From Phytophthora colocasiae (Eukaryota > Oomycota > Peronosporomycetes > Peronosporales > Peronosporaceae), in assembly GCA_018806915.1 (NCBI GenBank), contig JAGKQI010000104.1:1961001-2025000 (forward strand): a stretch of DNA of 64,000 nucleotides, read 5' to 3'. The translations under genes were made by a program, and so were the position numbers. Under the pieces are notes generated by a model. It was not told the origin of the DNA. It saw only the letters and a list, made by a program, of their open reading frames with translations, and made no database searches. How positions within the stretch are numbered: the stretch's first letter is position 1; the number at the start of each line of letters is the position of its first letter. Of the stretch, positions 1 through 10,630 are shown one piece after another.

Positions 1-19
1 AAGTGAGCAATATTCGTAC

Positions 20-771
20 CGTCTGGAACGTCAATTCCACGGGGTTGGAAGGATCCTGCAGGTTGAACAAGATGATCGCTTTGGACAGCGCAATAGCAAT
101 CAACTGCTCGGCTGCTTTCATTGAATCACCTCGCTTCCGTCCAAACTTAATTTCCCACGGCTAAAAAACTCACACAAAGCTGTCAGTTCCAATACAATAC
201 TTTTCAAAAATCAAATTGCTCTCTTCCTTACCGTGTGACTCAGTTCTCGTTGATCAATGGTATCTCCTTGTGGGTTACTCACTGTAAGCATCCGATCTTC
301 TCCTCCCAAAACCAATTTATCATCACCGTTCCAAGATCCACACAAGATGCGACGCGAATGTTTCCCCACCACAGGCACCAATTTCCTCGTGATCTTACTG
401 TACAGTACGAGGTTCCCCTTCTGCGTGCCCACAGCCAGTAGTGACCCCTCCTTCGACCATCGAGCAAACGTCGGATCCTTAAGATTCGTGTCCAGACTCA
501 ACGTTGAGCGTGTCCCATTGTCCCATAGAGGAACAACACTACTACCTTGTTGCAAAATGGCCAAAGTGCTGCCTTCCGTGTCCCATTCCAGAGCGACCAC
601 GGGGGCCGCGAGATCCAAGCCAATTTCGTCGTGCTGCTCGCCCTGGCGGTCGAAGATGTGCACTAGTCCATTTTTGCCTGCAGTGGCGAGGAATGTACCG
701 TTCGGGTGCCACGCAAAGACTACAGGACCGACACCGTGGAACTTGGATGCTAACTTGAAGAGCTTCTTCAT
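20..771 (-). CDS. IFT144: Intraflagellar transport protein 144 (WDR19), 5' part
   Basis: This is the N-terminal part of the IFT-A subunit IFT144/WDR19, which acts in retrograde transport along the axoneme and in entry of membrane cargo into flagella. Two exons are visible: 232-771 (start codon at 771, 180 codons) and 20-160 (47 codons). The junction is phase 0, with donor GTAAGG and acceptor TTTTTTAG. WD40-type blades are visible (FAWHPNGTFLATAG, ARWSKEGSLLAVGTQKGNL). The stretches GKHSRRILCGSWN and LGGEDRMLTVSNPQGDTI agree closely with the start of animal WDR19. A donor GTACGA follows the second exon, so the gene continues beyond the left edge; the rest of the beta-propeller and the TPR region lie outside. 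An intraflagellar transport gene fits an organism with flagellated zoospores. Confidence 0.9.
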
Positions 772-829
772 CTTTTCAACGGAATTGCGAGACTGAGGGG
801 TCTGCGTCTCTTCAAGATCGAGATCTCTT

Positions 830-2838
830 TCACGTTAGGATTTTCGTTGCAGTGGCTACTTCTAGAAATGTACAGTCGATAATGATCTCCGGACTAAGAG
901 AAGCTCCGTGACGAGAGAGTTCGGTGTCTACGAAGTCTCCGGGTGAGAACGATCCGGGCCAGAAGTTGGAACTGGAACTGGAAATGATCCCGAGTGCTTT
1001 ATAAGCTTCTGCTGCCTGCAGTTAGAGCCTATTTAGAATGATTTGAGGTTTAAAATGTCTAGAAAGCAGTACGAACCAATTCGGAGCAGAAGAATGTGCT
1101 GTCTTGTACGTGGCCTGAGTCAAGGATCTTACGGATGCTTAAACCGTAGGAGAGACCCTCGACCTGCAATGTATTAGAAGTTAATAAGAGAAGGAGATGA
1201 TTAAAAGAGACATTGGTGCGAACCTGGTTGGTAAATCGTTCTAGTAGGTCATTCACCACAGCTCGAGAAAGCAGTGGCGTCCGAAGCTTCCGAAGTGTAA
1301 AGTATCGGACGTGGAAGGCTGAATACGCTAGCAACCGAGCCGTCTAGAGCACAAACAGGGCGTTAGTTCTGATGTAATTTATGACTTTGGTCATTCGTAC
1401 CAAAGGAGTTAGAGTGACGCCGTCTCCTGTCGCTTCCAGAAGCTGAAGAGTGCCCACTTCGCGTCCTGGTACAATAATGCCAATGTGGTCCCATTCGGAT
1501 CTTGTCATCTACAAAATGTAAACGAGTTGTGAGCTAGTAGAACTGGTTTGAGGACTGGATCTGTGAACTTACGGATCTCTGAATCATGCTCACTTTGGCT
1601 CGACCGTTGAAGAGGATCAAGTCTCCTGGACAAGTGTAGAATTCTAACACTTGAAGATGCAGGATCTGAGTTCTATAGCTACGTAGGGCGACATGATCGA
1701 CATAGGTTGTCGATAGAACTGTAAAGCAGAGAGTCAGTACTACGATGGGGGCCTAATTTGAATTCATACCTCCCAGGAAGACAAGCAAAGGTACTGCATC
1801 GAGTAAATCGTCGATCATAAAAATCCCCTTGAGGTAGTTTTCCAGCTGTACACGACGCTGGAAGAGGAAACTAGGATCGCTCGCAGATAACCACTTTGTA
1901 GGTGGAAGTTGAGGTAGAATTGATCCATCAACCACCATTTTTAAGCGAGTATGTAGCTCAGCAAACTCGCTGTATCTTCGAGAAAGTCTCCACTTGAGCT
2001 CCCCGAGGTATATTTTTATGTTGAAGACCTGCTCGATACAACAGTGTTTAGAAAACAAACGATTGAATGTGAGAAACTCACTTACAATGAATGGAGGTTC
2101 AATAATGGTCGCTGCACTTGGTGTTTGTAGACTTGAACACCGTAATTTACGCTTTTTGTTTTACCAATTTCTTTAAGACGAAGATGATAATATGGTAGCG
2201 CTTGAGGCGGAACTCGCGGCTGGTATAAAGGAACAAGAGTGAAAACAAAGCTTCCCCATTATTTTCAAACTGTAGTTGTTTCTTACCAAGTTCAAAGTGA
2301 TAAATTGCAGCACACTTTGGTGTTCCATTTCTGGTAAAATAAAATGCTGTTGTCTCCAACCACAAGAGCATCCAGTACTTGTTCCACATCGTGCACAAAG
2401 TAGTAACGTGAAAAAGAGACTGGACTGGGTCTTTAGTTTTTGCTTTGTTGTGTCAAAAACTACTCGCACGTGTTGATTTAGTTGGGAACTAGTGATGTTG
2501 AGGTCAATTGGGGGATATTCCGATGTCGTAGCTACCACAAAAAAAGTCTCTTCAATCGGCAGATGAAGTTGCAGGATTCGCTTGAGAAGACCTAGTGGAA
2601 GGTGATGCAAAGGTTGTCCCAAGTGTCCTGCAGTCTCAGCAGATAAAATAAAGCAGTCCGTTGTCTTAACCTCGATCTTTAAAGCAGGGTAGAAGCCCTA
2701 CACAAAGAATTAAGGTTAGCAGCAACTAACAAGTATAAACAGTATCCGAACCTCGTCCATTGATCGCTTGGAGTTTTCTTCACTTAGAGGAGGGGACCAG
2801 CTATGACATGAGAACGGAGTGGATGAACTCGCTCCCAT
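830..2838 (-). CDS. PH/PX domain protein with permuted papain-like (NlpC/P60-type) C-terminus
   Basis: This is a multi-exon gene starting MGASSS, which fits the N-myristoylation pattern MGxxxS. Phase-consistent exons are 1770-2028, 1573-1718, 1401-1508, 1224-1343, 1077-1163 and 830-1015; an earlier exon ends at 2086. I could not resolve the joins between about 2087 and 2470. Upstream residues such as WNKYWMLLWLETTAFYF resemble a PH domain core. A PX domain follows, with the phosphoinositide-binding pattern RRYSEF and the proline segment LPQLPPTKW. The C-terminal half has the hallmarks of the permuted papain-like fold (YiiX/DUF830 type): PGDLILFNGR, then SEWDHIGIIVPG with the catalytic His, then FFCSELAAEAYKALGI with the catalytic Cys. 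Family knowledge suggests an amidase, protease or acyl-handling enzyme targeted to membranes by PH, PX and myristate. The substrate is unknown. Confidence 0.75.
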
Positions 2839-2928
2839 GACTAGATCCTCCGTCTCTTCACCTAGCTAAATCTTAAATTTGAACCACTTCCTCAACGATT
2901 AACAGCCTGGTGAACTTGTATCTCTCTT

Positions 2929-4855
2929 CTACCTCCAAGATGCTCGCGCTGTCTTTGGTCGTCCATAACCAGTGGATGACGTAGTAGAAGTCCGTCGCAC
3001 GCCTCGAGCTGAGACTGTAGGATTCGCATCCAAACCGGGTGTAAAGTCTAGTGACGAGTGCAGACGGTAGGTCTTTGGGTCGATTGCGATCTGGCTGAAG
3101 GCCCCCAACTCCACCTTCTTGCTCTGTAAGAGATCCCTCGTCTCCACGTCTCTGCGTGTACGTGGAGGAGCCGTTCGAGGACGAGCTGGGACGGAACTTT
3201 GAGACTGTTGAGAATCGCTCACTGATCGCCGTGCCGAACCCGTCAAGATGTGGCCTCCGCGACTGCGACTGGAGAGCGACGCCGTTGACGACTGCGGTGG
3301 GAAGTTGACGTTGTAGAACACACGTCCTCCTTGAGCTGTGGTTGGAGTAGTCCGTGTCATTCGTCCTGTCTTCTTCGGGACCCCCTTGGACGCAGTCTCC
3401 TTGGACGTCGTGGAGCCTAAAATGGCACCGGAGCTGTGGCTACGTCCATTAGTTGGCCGTGACACGCGCTTAGTAGACGATGCTGTTCGGGTGGGGCCAG
3501 AACTGGATTGACGTCGCGGACGGGAGTTGATGGACGCTAAAGTCTCGCGAAGGTAGCGAGGGGTGGAGCCCGACGTGTCGTCGAAGTCAAGCTCCTCACT
3601 GACCGTCGACGGAGACGTGGACGCCTCGTCGTCCAGCACTTCTGTCCTCTTTGGAGCTGAGAAAGAATGAAGACGTTTGTTGTTGTGCACGAGTGGTGTT
3701 TCCGCTGCACTTGGGACTCGCAGATCGAACTCAGGCTCGCTCGGATCCAGATATCTGCTCGATGTTCGTGGGGGGTTCAACCCCAAGTCGGCGAAAGCTA
3801 CTCGAGCAGCAAGGAGACTAGTATCTGCTGCCATTTCCTGCGTAAATCATCCCGGATCAAAGCCTGTTAAGGTGCCTCCTTTAGTGCGTGAATTGTAATG
3901 CGTCTTACCTTAATCTTCGCTTGGTGGGCTAGTGCTGGTGAGGGATCGAGCAGGTCCACCCAACCGTTTGCCTGCAAGTGAAATCCAAAGATTATTAGCA
4001 TCCAGTAAATAGCTACAAACAATAGAGCTGGCAGTTTACTCACCGCTGTCATCTTGCTGTAGGAATTGTTCGGTGGACGCTCTGGTCGTACGAGTAATGA
4101 CGGGTGGAGCTTCCTCTAATAAAAAGGAGGAAACTGTCAATTAGGGAAATTCATCAGATCATAAAAACCTGGTTACTTACCATTTCAGGAGTTTGATCGA
4201 TCCAGGTCAGTCGGCGCTCGGGTGTTGCACCGCGGTGTCGTTTGCTGGTATCTAGTCGTCGACGTTCTGGAACAGCATTTGTATTTGTAGTGGACGTGCT
4301 GGCAGTATTCAGGAACGTGTGGATCAGTACCACCTCATCCGACTTTGAATCGGCCGAAGCGGTGCTCCACTCGTACAGTTGACGCTCGGTGGCGCGTGCT
4401 GGGCGGTCCTCTTGAATCTGAGCCTCCAGCGAGCAAAGCTGGTCGATATAAGACTCGTGCAGCTTCATGTCGGAGCGCTTGGTCATGACAAACTCGTGCG
4501 CCTTGTCGAGCCCCCAACAGTATTTCACCATTAAGTACCCGATCATGATGCTTGGACTGCGGTTGATACCGGTTAACGAGTGCACCAACACGCTCTCCGT
4601 CCGCTCGAGAGCTCGATCGATGAGCTGGATAATATGCGTGAACTCGCGGTTCTTGAGATCGAAGAAAGGTCGACGCAGTACTTCGTCCAGGTCGCACGCC
4701 GTGTAGGATAGCCCTAGACTCTGTTGGAAGATGTTAGGCATTTGACGAGGGATGCAGTTGACAATATGCACGATTCCGTTCAGCTGCAGGAAGTCTGCGT
4801 CCTGAGCAGCATCCATGTCCCCCATGAAGAGTCCATCCTTGATTTTGGACGACAT
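2929..4855 (-). CDS. Dual-specificity phosphatase-like protein (pseudophosphatase) with long basic tail
   Basis: Four exons join in phase: 4181-4855, 4044-4115, 3909-3971 and 2929-3837, giving 572 aa. The first exon is a complete DSP domain (start KIKDGLFMGDMDAAQDADFL, general-acid region CDLDE). The signature loop reads VHSLTGINRS, so the catalytic cysteine of HCxxGxxRS is serine. The codon is TCG, two changes away from either Cys codon, so a single sequencing error cannot explain it. The domain should bind phosphoprotein without hydrolysis, as in the STYX group. The remaining 300 residues are Ser/Thr/Arg-rich and disordered-looking. A competing acceptor just upstream (TTAACAG) would end the protein soon after exon 3, so the 3834-2929 reading frame could also be separate. 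The in-phase acceptor ACGCAG makes the fusion more likely. Confidence 0.72.
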
Positions 4856-5053
4856 TTGACGCTCGTACGCTGGCGCGTTCCTTCCTTCAGCTGCTCTTCG
4901 GCTCTGTCGATACTAAAGACTGGAAGAGTGATACAGACGATGACACGGTTCTCACCTGAATAGCTCCCCAAAATACAACGCTAGCTCATCAAGGAAGAGG
5001 AAGCGCAGCATGGTATTAATAGTGGAAGCGGACTTTGTCCTGAGTCCAAGACT

Positions 5054-6937
5054 TCAAATATAGGACCGTAGCAGCACTTGATCAGCTTCCGAGATGTTTT
5101 TGTCGATGCGAAATTGAACTTTCACCACCTCAACAAACCCCTCGTTGATCTAACATATTCAGAAGATGTGTCAGTCCTGCAACCCTTTTGTCAGTTTACA
5201 AAAGATGGGAGGATCACGCACCGTTGGCGCCACGAGGTTCTTATAAAAGCCGTGGATGGCGACGTCGGGGATTTTCTTCTGCTCTGTCAGCGATCTGAAT
5301 GTGTTGAGATGCATTGAGAGCGGCTTATCGACGTTCATTTCGAAGCACCGAACGGGTAGGTTCTGGAAACAGCAGTTGGTGAGTATTATGGCACAGCTTT
5401 AAATACTACGACATGATTTCTTACCTTTTCCTTTGCAATTGCAATCCACTCCTTTCTTGAACGTGGATCACGATTGGTATTGTCGATAACCACGCTCTTC
5501 TTCTGCTCAATTGCTTCAAGACATTTCCTCTTGCAATTGGCAGCTGTGCGTAGCTCATCTTGGCTCACGATAACGTAGGAGCTAAGGTGAGTCTTCGCGA
5601 AGAATGACTTCCCAGAGGCAGGAGGACCCACAAGAACCACCAGCTCTTGGTCAGGTTTAGCAGCATGTGCAAAAGGTGGGTTTAGCAAGGGATCTTCAAA
5701 TATGAAAGAAAAATCAAGGTTAGTTCGGGAGCAAGTAGAGAATCACACAGTGAAGACGGCACCTTACCGATAGACTCACTGAGAGCGATAGACTTGGGGT
5801 CGAAACCGAGCTCCCATGTGTCAGGACGCGTGTGGATCCGTTGCTTCGAGCCCAAAAACAAATCTTCAGGCGTGAAGAATCGGATACCAACGTTAAGGGC
5901 AAACTTGTAGTCTGTAGCAGCAAAGTCTTTCGCTCGTCCAGTTATCTTCGGCCGTCCTGCCGCATCTCCGCAATAGAAACTACCTCTCTTGTCAATCGCT
6001 TCCTCTCCCTTCGCACTCAATAACTTGACCATTTCCTTCCAGGCTCCAAGTCGAGGTTTACGCATGGAATCGTTCTCTGTCCCTAGAAACACCAGCATAG
6101 GCAGCTTCAGCTGCTTCACGATTGCCTCCAGCTTACTCTACGCAGCAGCCACATACAGATTAGCACTCACTTTACCACTAGCAACAGTTCAAAAGCCTTA
6201 ACCTGGACTTGAGCAGCCGTAATGTGGCCCTTGGCGATTCCGTTCTGGTTCGAGAAGATGGTCAACGTGAATCCGTCACTTGCCAGTTCTGTTAATTTCT
6301 GCTTCACGAGCGTCGGATGGAACAATTTCCAGTCATCTTTGTCCTTGGCGAATTTCTTCCCGCTCTTAGTGGCGATGAGCGTCCCATCCAAGTCAAAACC
6401 TGCGATTTTGAACGTGTCCGTCTGCTCTTTTTGCTGCTCTTTGGCACGTGCATCGAGCACGTACAGAGAGTTCTGGATCGTTTTCCACGGGGTGAAGTGC
6501 GGCTCCGGCAGAGATGCATCGCTCTTTGCTGCTGGCTTACTGGAAGAAAAGAAATCTGCACTTGTAGGCGTTGCAACCCTCTGCTTCTTAGCTGGAGGTT
6601 CCGTTCCGGTGGTTGTCGACTCCATTGCAGGCTGAAACAGTCGGTAGGACGTAGTGGACAGTCTCCGATTCTTTTGGACGCTGTCGTGGGCCCATTGGGC
6701 GCGCAGGATCTCGGCCTTAGGGAAGCGGGAGACTAAAACCTGCAGCACGTCGTCTTTTTGGTCCTGTCCTGGCAGCAAAACGACATTCACGCGAGCGTCT
6801 TCTGCGTCCTTTTGGTCCTCACTGAGCACGACGCCGCCGTGCGTCTTCACCAGGTCACGAGCCTTGGCGGATTCGCTGTCTGTCGCAAGAAACACCACGT
6901 CCTGCGCGAACAGCTGCCGCTGGAGGAAGGCGTCCAT
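5054..6937 (-). CDS. PNKP: Bifunctional polynucleotide phosphatase/kinase (PNKP) with N-terminal BRCT-like domain
   Basis: PNKP restores 5'-phosphate and 3'-hydroxyl ends at DNA breaks for single-strand-break repair and end joining. Five exons join in phase: 6203-6937, 5768-6137, 5425-5693, 5222-5362 and 5054-5149, giving 536 aa. Residues 1-100 look like a BRCT domain (DVVFLATDSESA, then WAHDSVQKNRRL with the conserved Trp), where animal PNKP carries FHA. The HAD phosphatase follows with FDLDGTLI, then SNQNGI and the FYCGDAAGR region. The kinase has the P-loop GPPASGKS and an IDNTNRDP loop. The last exons give MHLNTFRSL and GFYKNLVAPT, which match the PNKP kinase C-terminus. Neighbours are unrelated and on the same strand. 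Family assignment is firm; the BRCT reading rests on pattern only. Confidence 0.9.
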
Positions 6938-7316
6938 GCAGATACCTGTATTGGACCGTACAAGTGCAAGAACACGGAAGTATACAATTATTTTGTGCTA
7001 AAGCACGAAATCTGTTGCAATATTTGTGTACATTCTGGTGATCGCATGAAATTAGCGCGGCGTTGAAGGAGCAGAGACTCTGCTTCACGCTTCAAGGTTC
7101 TCTGCCAAGAGAGACGGATTGATGCCTTGTCGAACGAGAATGGAAAATTTACCAGGCATTGACGAAAATTGCCGCGAGTGCATGGGCTGGGTTGTACGTC
7201 CGACTTCAGTGTACTACGTCCATTATCAACATCAAATTCTCCTTAACAGCTCTGTTCCTTGGCGAGCTACGGCGTGGCGGGGCAGCACAGCACATGCACA
7301 CACTACTCCACTTCTA
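6938..7316. other. Intergenic spacer
   Basis: This 379-bp stretch lies between the PNKP start and the stop of the FYVE-TPR gene. It should hold the PNKP promoter and the 3' end of the FYVE-TPR transcript. I see no further gene, RNA or repeat in it. Confidence 0.5.
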
Positions 7317-9842
7317 CTACTCACTATCTTGTTCGTCCTCGCTCTCATCGTTTCGCCCCAAAGCTGATAAATAACACTCAATCGCCTCGTCGTCTCGCCC
7401 TCGCTCGTGCATGATGCGGCCCAGCATCGCCACCGCTGCGCCACTCGGCTGCAGCTTCAAACTCGTCATACAGGCATCTTCCGCGGCTGCCGGTTGACCG
7501 ACCTTCAAACGGCACTCGGCAAGCAAATACCACAACGTCGCATTGGACCGCTCGATACCGGTGGCGCGCGAAAGCTCCAGGATGGCAGCCATATACTCCT
7601 TCTGCTTCATGTACAGCTTTCCGGTTCGAATGGCTCGCGATACCGCTGCGTGGGCCTTCTCGTATCGAGCCACACGCACCTTGGCCTTCTGGAGCTCCCT
7701 TTGTGCCTTTTGCGATCGCTTCATGGCTTCGCTGTACATGTCGATCAGATCCGGCAGCTCCTTCTGATGCTGAAGTACAGTCGCTTCTAGCTCCGATATC
7801 TGACGCATTAACTCCTTGTCTTTCGCGGTCAACTTGTAGTTGGCGGTTGTCGGAGCCTTTTCCTTCGCTTCCAGACTAGCAGCGTCAATTCCTGCAATGG
7901 CTTTCTTCTTGGCTCGAAGTTTCGCGGTCAGGTCCTGCTTCCCCCGGTTGGACGCTGCAAGTAATTCCGCAATAGCTTCGTCGTCGTCGTTGCTAATCGA
8001 ATTGTCGTCACCTAATAAAACACGCGTCTCCTGGAATTCATCGTAGTCTGAGATCGACATCGTAGCCCCACTATTTTGAGGCTTTCTGTTTCCACCTCGC
8101 ATAAGCTCACTGCTATCGCGGAAACTGGCATCAGGTCTGTTACGTCGGAACAGGGACATCATCTTACGGTCGTTCTGCGTCTCTCCACGAACCTTATTGC
8201 GCCTTCTTTCACCTGTGTATGCTTGAGGGTCCGCCCTACGTCTGCTCGGGCCCCTTGCAGATTCCTCCTCACTGTCCTCCTCAATCATCGGCTTTAGCGT
8301 AGTTTTCTGCATCGCTGCTTTCGCTGGTTTTGGCTTGAGATACTTCTGCGTGATTGCCGACACCTCGAAGCTTTTGATGCTGCTGGAGGATGCACTAAAA
8401 TCGAGATGCTCCTTCTTCTCCATTGACTCGCGATTCGCACTGTTCGCGCTCGCACCAGGTCGACGCGTCGCTCTCTTCTTGATTGGTGCATTGCTACGCG
8501 CCTTGGCTTCCGAGCTTTCGTGGTCAGATCCTGCAAGGCTGAAGATGGAAAACGTCGAATCGGCGAACGCACTGGGCTTCTCCGTCTCCTCCTTGCGTGG
8601 CGGTGGGCGCTTCGGCTTCGTCTTTGGTGGTGGAGCTACATCCTTTATTTCCTCAGTCGCATTAATAGCAGCATACAGGTTGCTCAGCGTTGAAGAAGTA
8701 GTGCGGCATGTAGACGACGTATCTCTACGCACCTTGCCGCTACTGACGTGCTTGCCAAGACTAGGCGCTGGGCTACGCATCTGCTCATTCTTCCTGTTCC
8801 TGGTGGGGTCCGTGCTTGGTATGCGGCGGCGCTCCTTTTGCGCTGGCGAATCGCGTGAAGATCTTCCCCGTGGGGCGCCATCAAACAAATCGCGCTCGTG
8901 CAGAGCCCTATCACGTCGTTCCCTGTCACGAGGGTCCCGATCGCGCCGCTCACGCTCACGGGGATCTCTCTCACGAGGGTCTCTTTTCCGAGGGTCTCTT
9001 TCTCGAGGGTCTCTTTCTCGAGGGTCTCTTTCACGAGGGTCTCTTTCACGAAGATCTCTTTCACGGGGGTCTCTTTCACGGGGGTCCCTGCGACGTTCTC
9101 TCTCACGTGGGTCTCGCTGGCGTCGCTCCTTATCGCGTGGGTCTCTCTCGCGTGGGTCCCTGTGTCGTCGCTCCTTGTCCCGTGGGTCATGAAAGAGATC
9201 ATTGGGATGCAAGTCTCCTTCACGCGAAGGTCTATCACGAAGATTTTTGCCGCGCGTTGAAACCACCTCGCGTGGGTCTCTTCCGTGCGGAGATCTCGCA
9301 GCATGAGGAGACTTTGCACGAGGTGATCGCATGCGTCGATCACGTGCTGAGTGCACCGTACGCGGCTCTCCGTCCCGTCGGATGATGCGTCTAGGTTCGT
9401 CGTAGTCGTCGTCTCCATTCCACGTCCTGTTATCCCGTCGGGCACCTTCTGCTGTTTTCCTCGCTCCGTCGCGGGGGCTCCGCATTCGGTGGCCATATTC
9501 CCGCTCGTCCCTCGATTCCAGCGTGTGTCGTCGTGGTTTGTCGTCCGGCAAGTCTCGACGTGGCGGAGGTGCGAGTCCCATGGCGACGTTGCGGCACTTG
9601 GGGTAGCACTTGTCACACACCCGCTGGGGCACCTTGGAGAGGGAGGTGGGCACGATAACTTTGTTTCTCGAGTGTTTGCCGCAGACCGAGAGTCCGCAGC
9701 TGCGGCAGTGGTGGCGCGTGTTCATGAGCGAGAAGTCGCTGTTGCAGATGCCACATCGGTCCTCCACCTGCCACCGCTTGGGCTTGAACTGGGCCATGGC
9801 GCTGTTGCCGCGTGGGGGAGCGGCAGCTCGCGGTTGTGGCAT
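7317..9842 (-). CDS. FYVE-type zinc finger protein with charged RDPRE repeats, coiled coil and TPR C-terminus
   Basis: Single-exon 841-aa protein; Met16 is an alternative start. Residues about 28-85 form a FYVE-type zinc finger: CGICNSDF, RHHCRSCGLSVCGKH and RVCDKC supply the zinc ligands. The basic patch is RHHCRSCG rather than a perfect R(R/K)HHCR. FYVE fingers usually bind PI3P on endosomes. A long Arg/Asp/Glu/Pro-rich region follows, with a run of RDPRE-type units, then Ser-rich and basic tracts. A coiled coil is likely around residues 655-740 (MRQISELEATVLQHQKELPD). The last 100 residues contain two or three TPR-like helical pairs (YMAAILELSRATGI, ALGRNDESEDEQD at the end). I know no named orthologue with this order; a role as endosomal scaffold is inference. 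The gene faces Csm1/Pcs1 head to head across about 790 bp. Confidence 0.8.
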   Translation of the reverse strand: MPQPRAAAPPRGNSAMAQFKPKRWQVEDRCGICNSDFSLMNTRHHCRSCGLSVCGKHSRNKVIVPTSLSKVPQRVCDKCYPKCRNVAMGLAPPPRRDLPDDKPRRHTLESRDEREYGHRMRSPRDGARKTAEGARRDNRTWNGDDDYDEPRRIIRRDGEPRTVHSARDRRMRSPRAKSPHAARSPHGRDPREVVSTRGKNLRDRPSREGDLHPNDLFHDPRDKERRHRDPRERDPRDKERRQRDPRERERRRDPRERDPRERDLRERDPRERDPRERDPRERDPRKRDPRERDPRERERRDRDPRDRERRDRALHERDLFDGAPRGRSSRDSPAQKERRRIPSTDPTRNRKNEQMRSPAPSLGKHVSSGKVRRDTSSTCRTTSSTLSNLYAAINATEEIKDVAPPPKTKPKRPPPRKEETEKPSAFADSTFSIFSLAGSDHESSEAKARSNAPIKKRATRRPGASANSANRESMEKKEHLDFSASSSSIKSFEVSAITQKYLKPKPAKAAMQKTTLKPMIEEDSEEESARGPSRRRADPQAYTGERRRNKVRGETQNDRKMMSLFRRNRPDASFRDSSELMRGGNRKPQNSGATMSISDYDEFQETRVLLGDDNSISNDDDEAIAELLAASNRGKQDLTAKLRAKKKAIAGIDAASLEAKEKAPTTANYKLTAKDKELMRQISELEATVLQHQKELPDLIDMYSEAMKRSQKAQRELQKAKVRVARYEKAHAAVSRAIRTGKLYMKQKEYMAAILELSRATGIERSNATLWYLLAECRLKVGQPAAAEDACMTSLKLQPSGAAVAMLGRIMHERGRDDEAIECYLSALGRNDESEDEQDSE
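8925..9190. repeat. Coding minisatellite, about 18-bp units
   Basis: Imperfect tandem copies of a unit like GAGGGTCTCTTTCACGAG lie inside the FYVE-TPR gene. On the minus strand they encode RERDPRERDPRE-type repeats. Several neighbouring copies are nearly identical, so copy number is probably variable between alleles. The opposite-strand open frames with RSLSRGSLSRGS or VSFTRVSF repeats are by-products of this minisatellite. Confidence 0.8.
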
Positions 9843-10630
9843 GAAGCGGATAGTCCGAGGGGCTGCTACGGAATTGTCTGCTTGTCAAACAAACGTCCCT
9901 CTCCTGTGTGTTTTTCTCCTCTCTCTCTCTCTGCTCTGCTCTGCTCCGTCCCCCGTGCGTTCGTCCGTCGCCACGTCCTGTGGCCCGCCGACTAGCGAGC
10001 GAACTGAACAATTGACACACAGAGACACAAACAGAGACCGCTTTCCCCCCGAGACGGAGTAAATTGAGTGACGGACAAAGGAGCTGTACGGTTCGACTCG
10101 AGGGCGGAAAGACAGGCGGACGGGGAGCGCCGAGAAGATGCGCAGGGAACAGCGAACAGCAACTCGACCAGCCGAAAGGCTCGAATGACGGCGATGGTTC
10201 GGTCTCTGCTAACGCCACGTGCTAATGCCGACAGCGTCTGGAAGCTGCTGGGTTACTGCGGACGGAGAGCGGATCACTGGGTGCTGCCAGGTGGCGATGG
10301 TGTCACGGTGAAAAGCGTATGGCACTGGTACGAATGGCTTTAGCCATTTAGTCTCGAGCTCAACGTATCGTGCTGCATCCTGATACGACCAAAGCGCCGT
10401 CATTTTGGCCGACCCCGCCTTTGCCGGCAAGGAATTCTACAATTTCAGTACACACGATTTCAGAACTGTCTTACTGCACTTCTACATGTACTTATGTTTG
10501 TTCAAGTTGACCATAATCTACTTCTTTTGTTGAATTCCTCCAAAGACTGGTCTAAATGTTCTAAAATTTTGATCTGGTCTCAAAATTTGAAAAAACGTGG
10601 CGGGAATTAAGAGCCCAAAAGCTTCCAGAC
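9843..10630. promoter_or_regulatory. Divergent intergenic region between FYVE-TPR gene and Csm1/Pcs1
   Basis: The flanking genes point away from each other, so both promoters should be here. A pyrimidine-rich stretch (CTCTCTCTCTGCTCTGCTCT, about 9926-9945) lies near the FYVE gene start. A 73-codon minus-strand open frame (10209-10430) resembles nothing I recognise and is not called. No transposon ends are seen. Confidence 0.4.

Noticed and set aside
8335..9192. Arg/Ser repeat frame on the plus strand
   Set aside because: It is the complement of the RDPRE minisatellite within the FYVE-TPR gene.
10209..10430. 73-codon open frame in the divergent promoter region
   Set aside because: No family is recognised, there is no splice context, and it lies in an expected promoter region.
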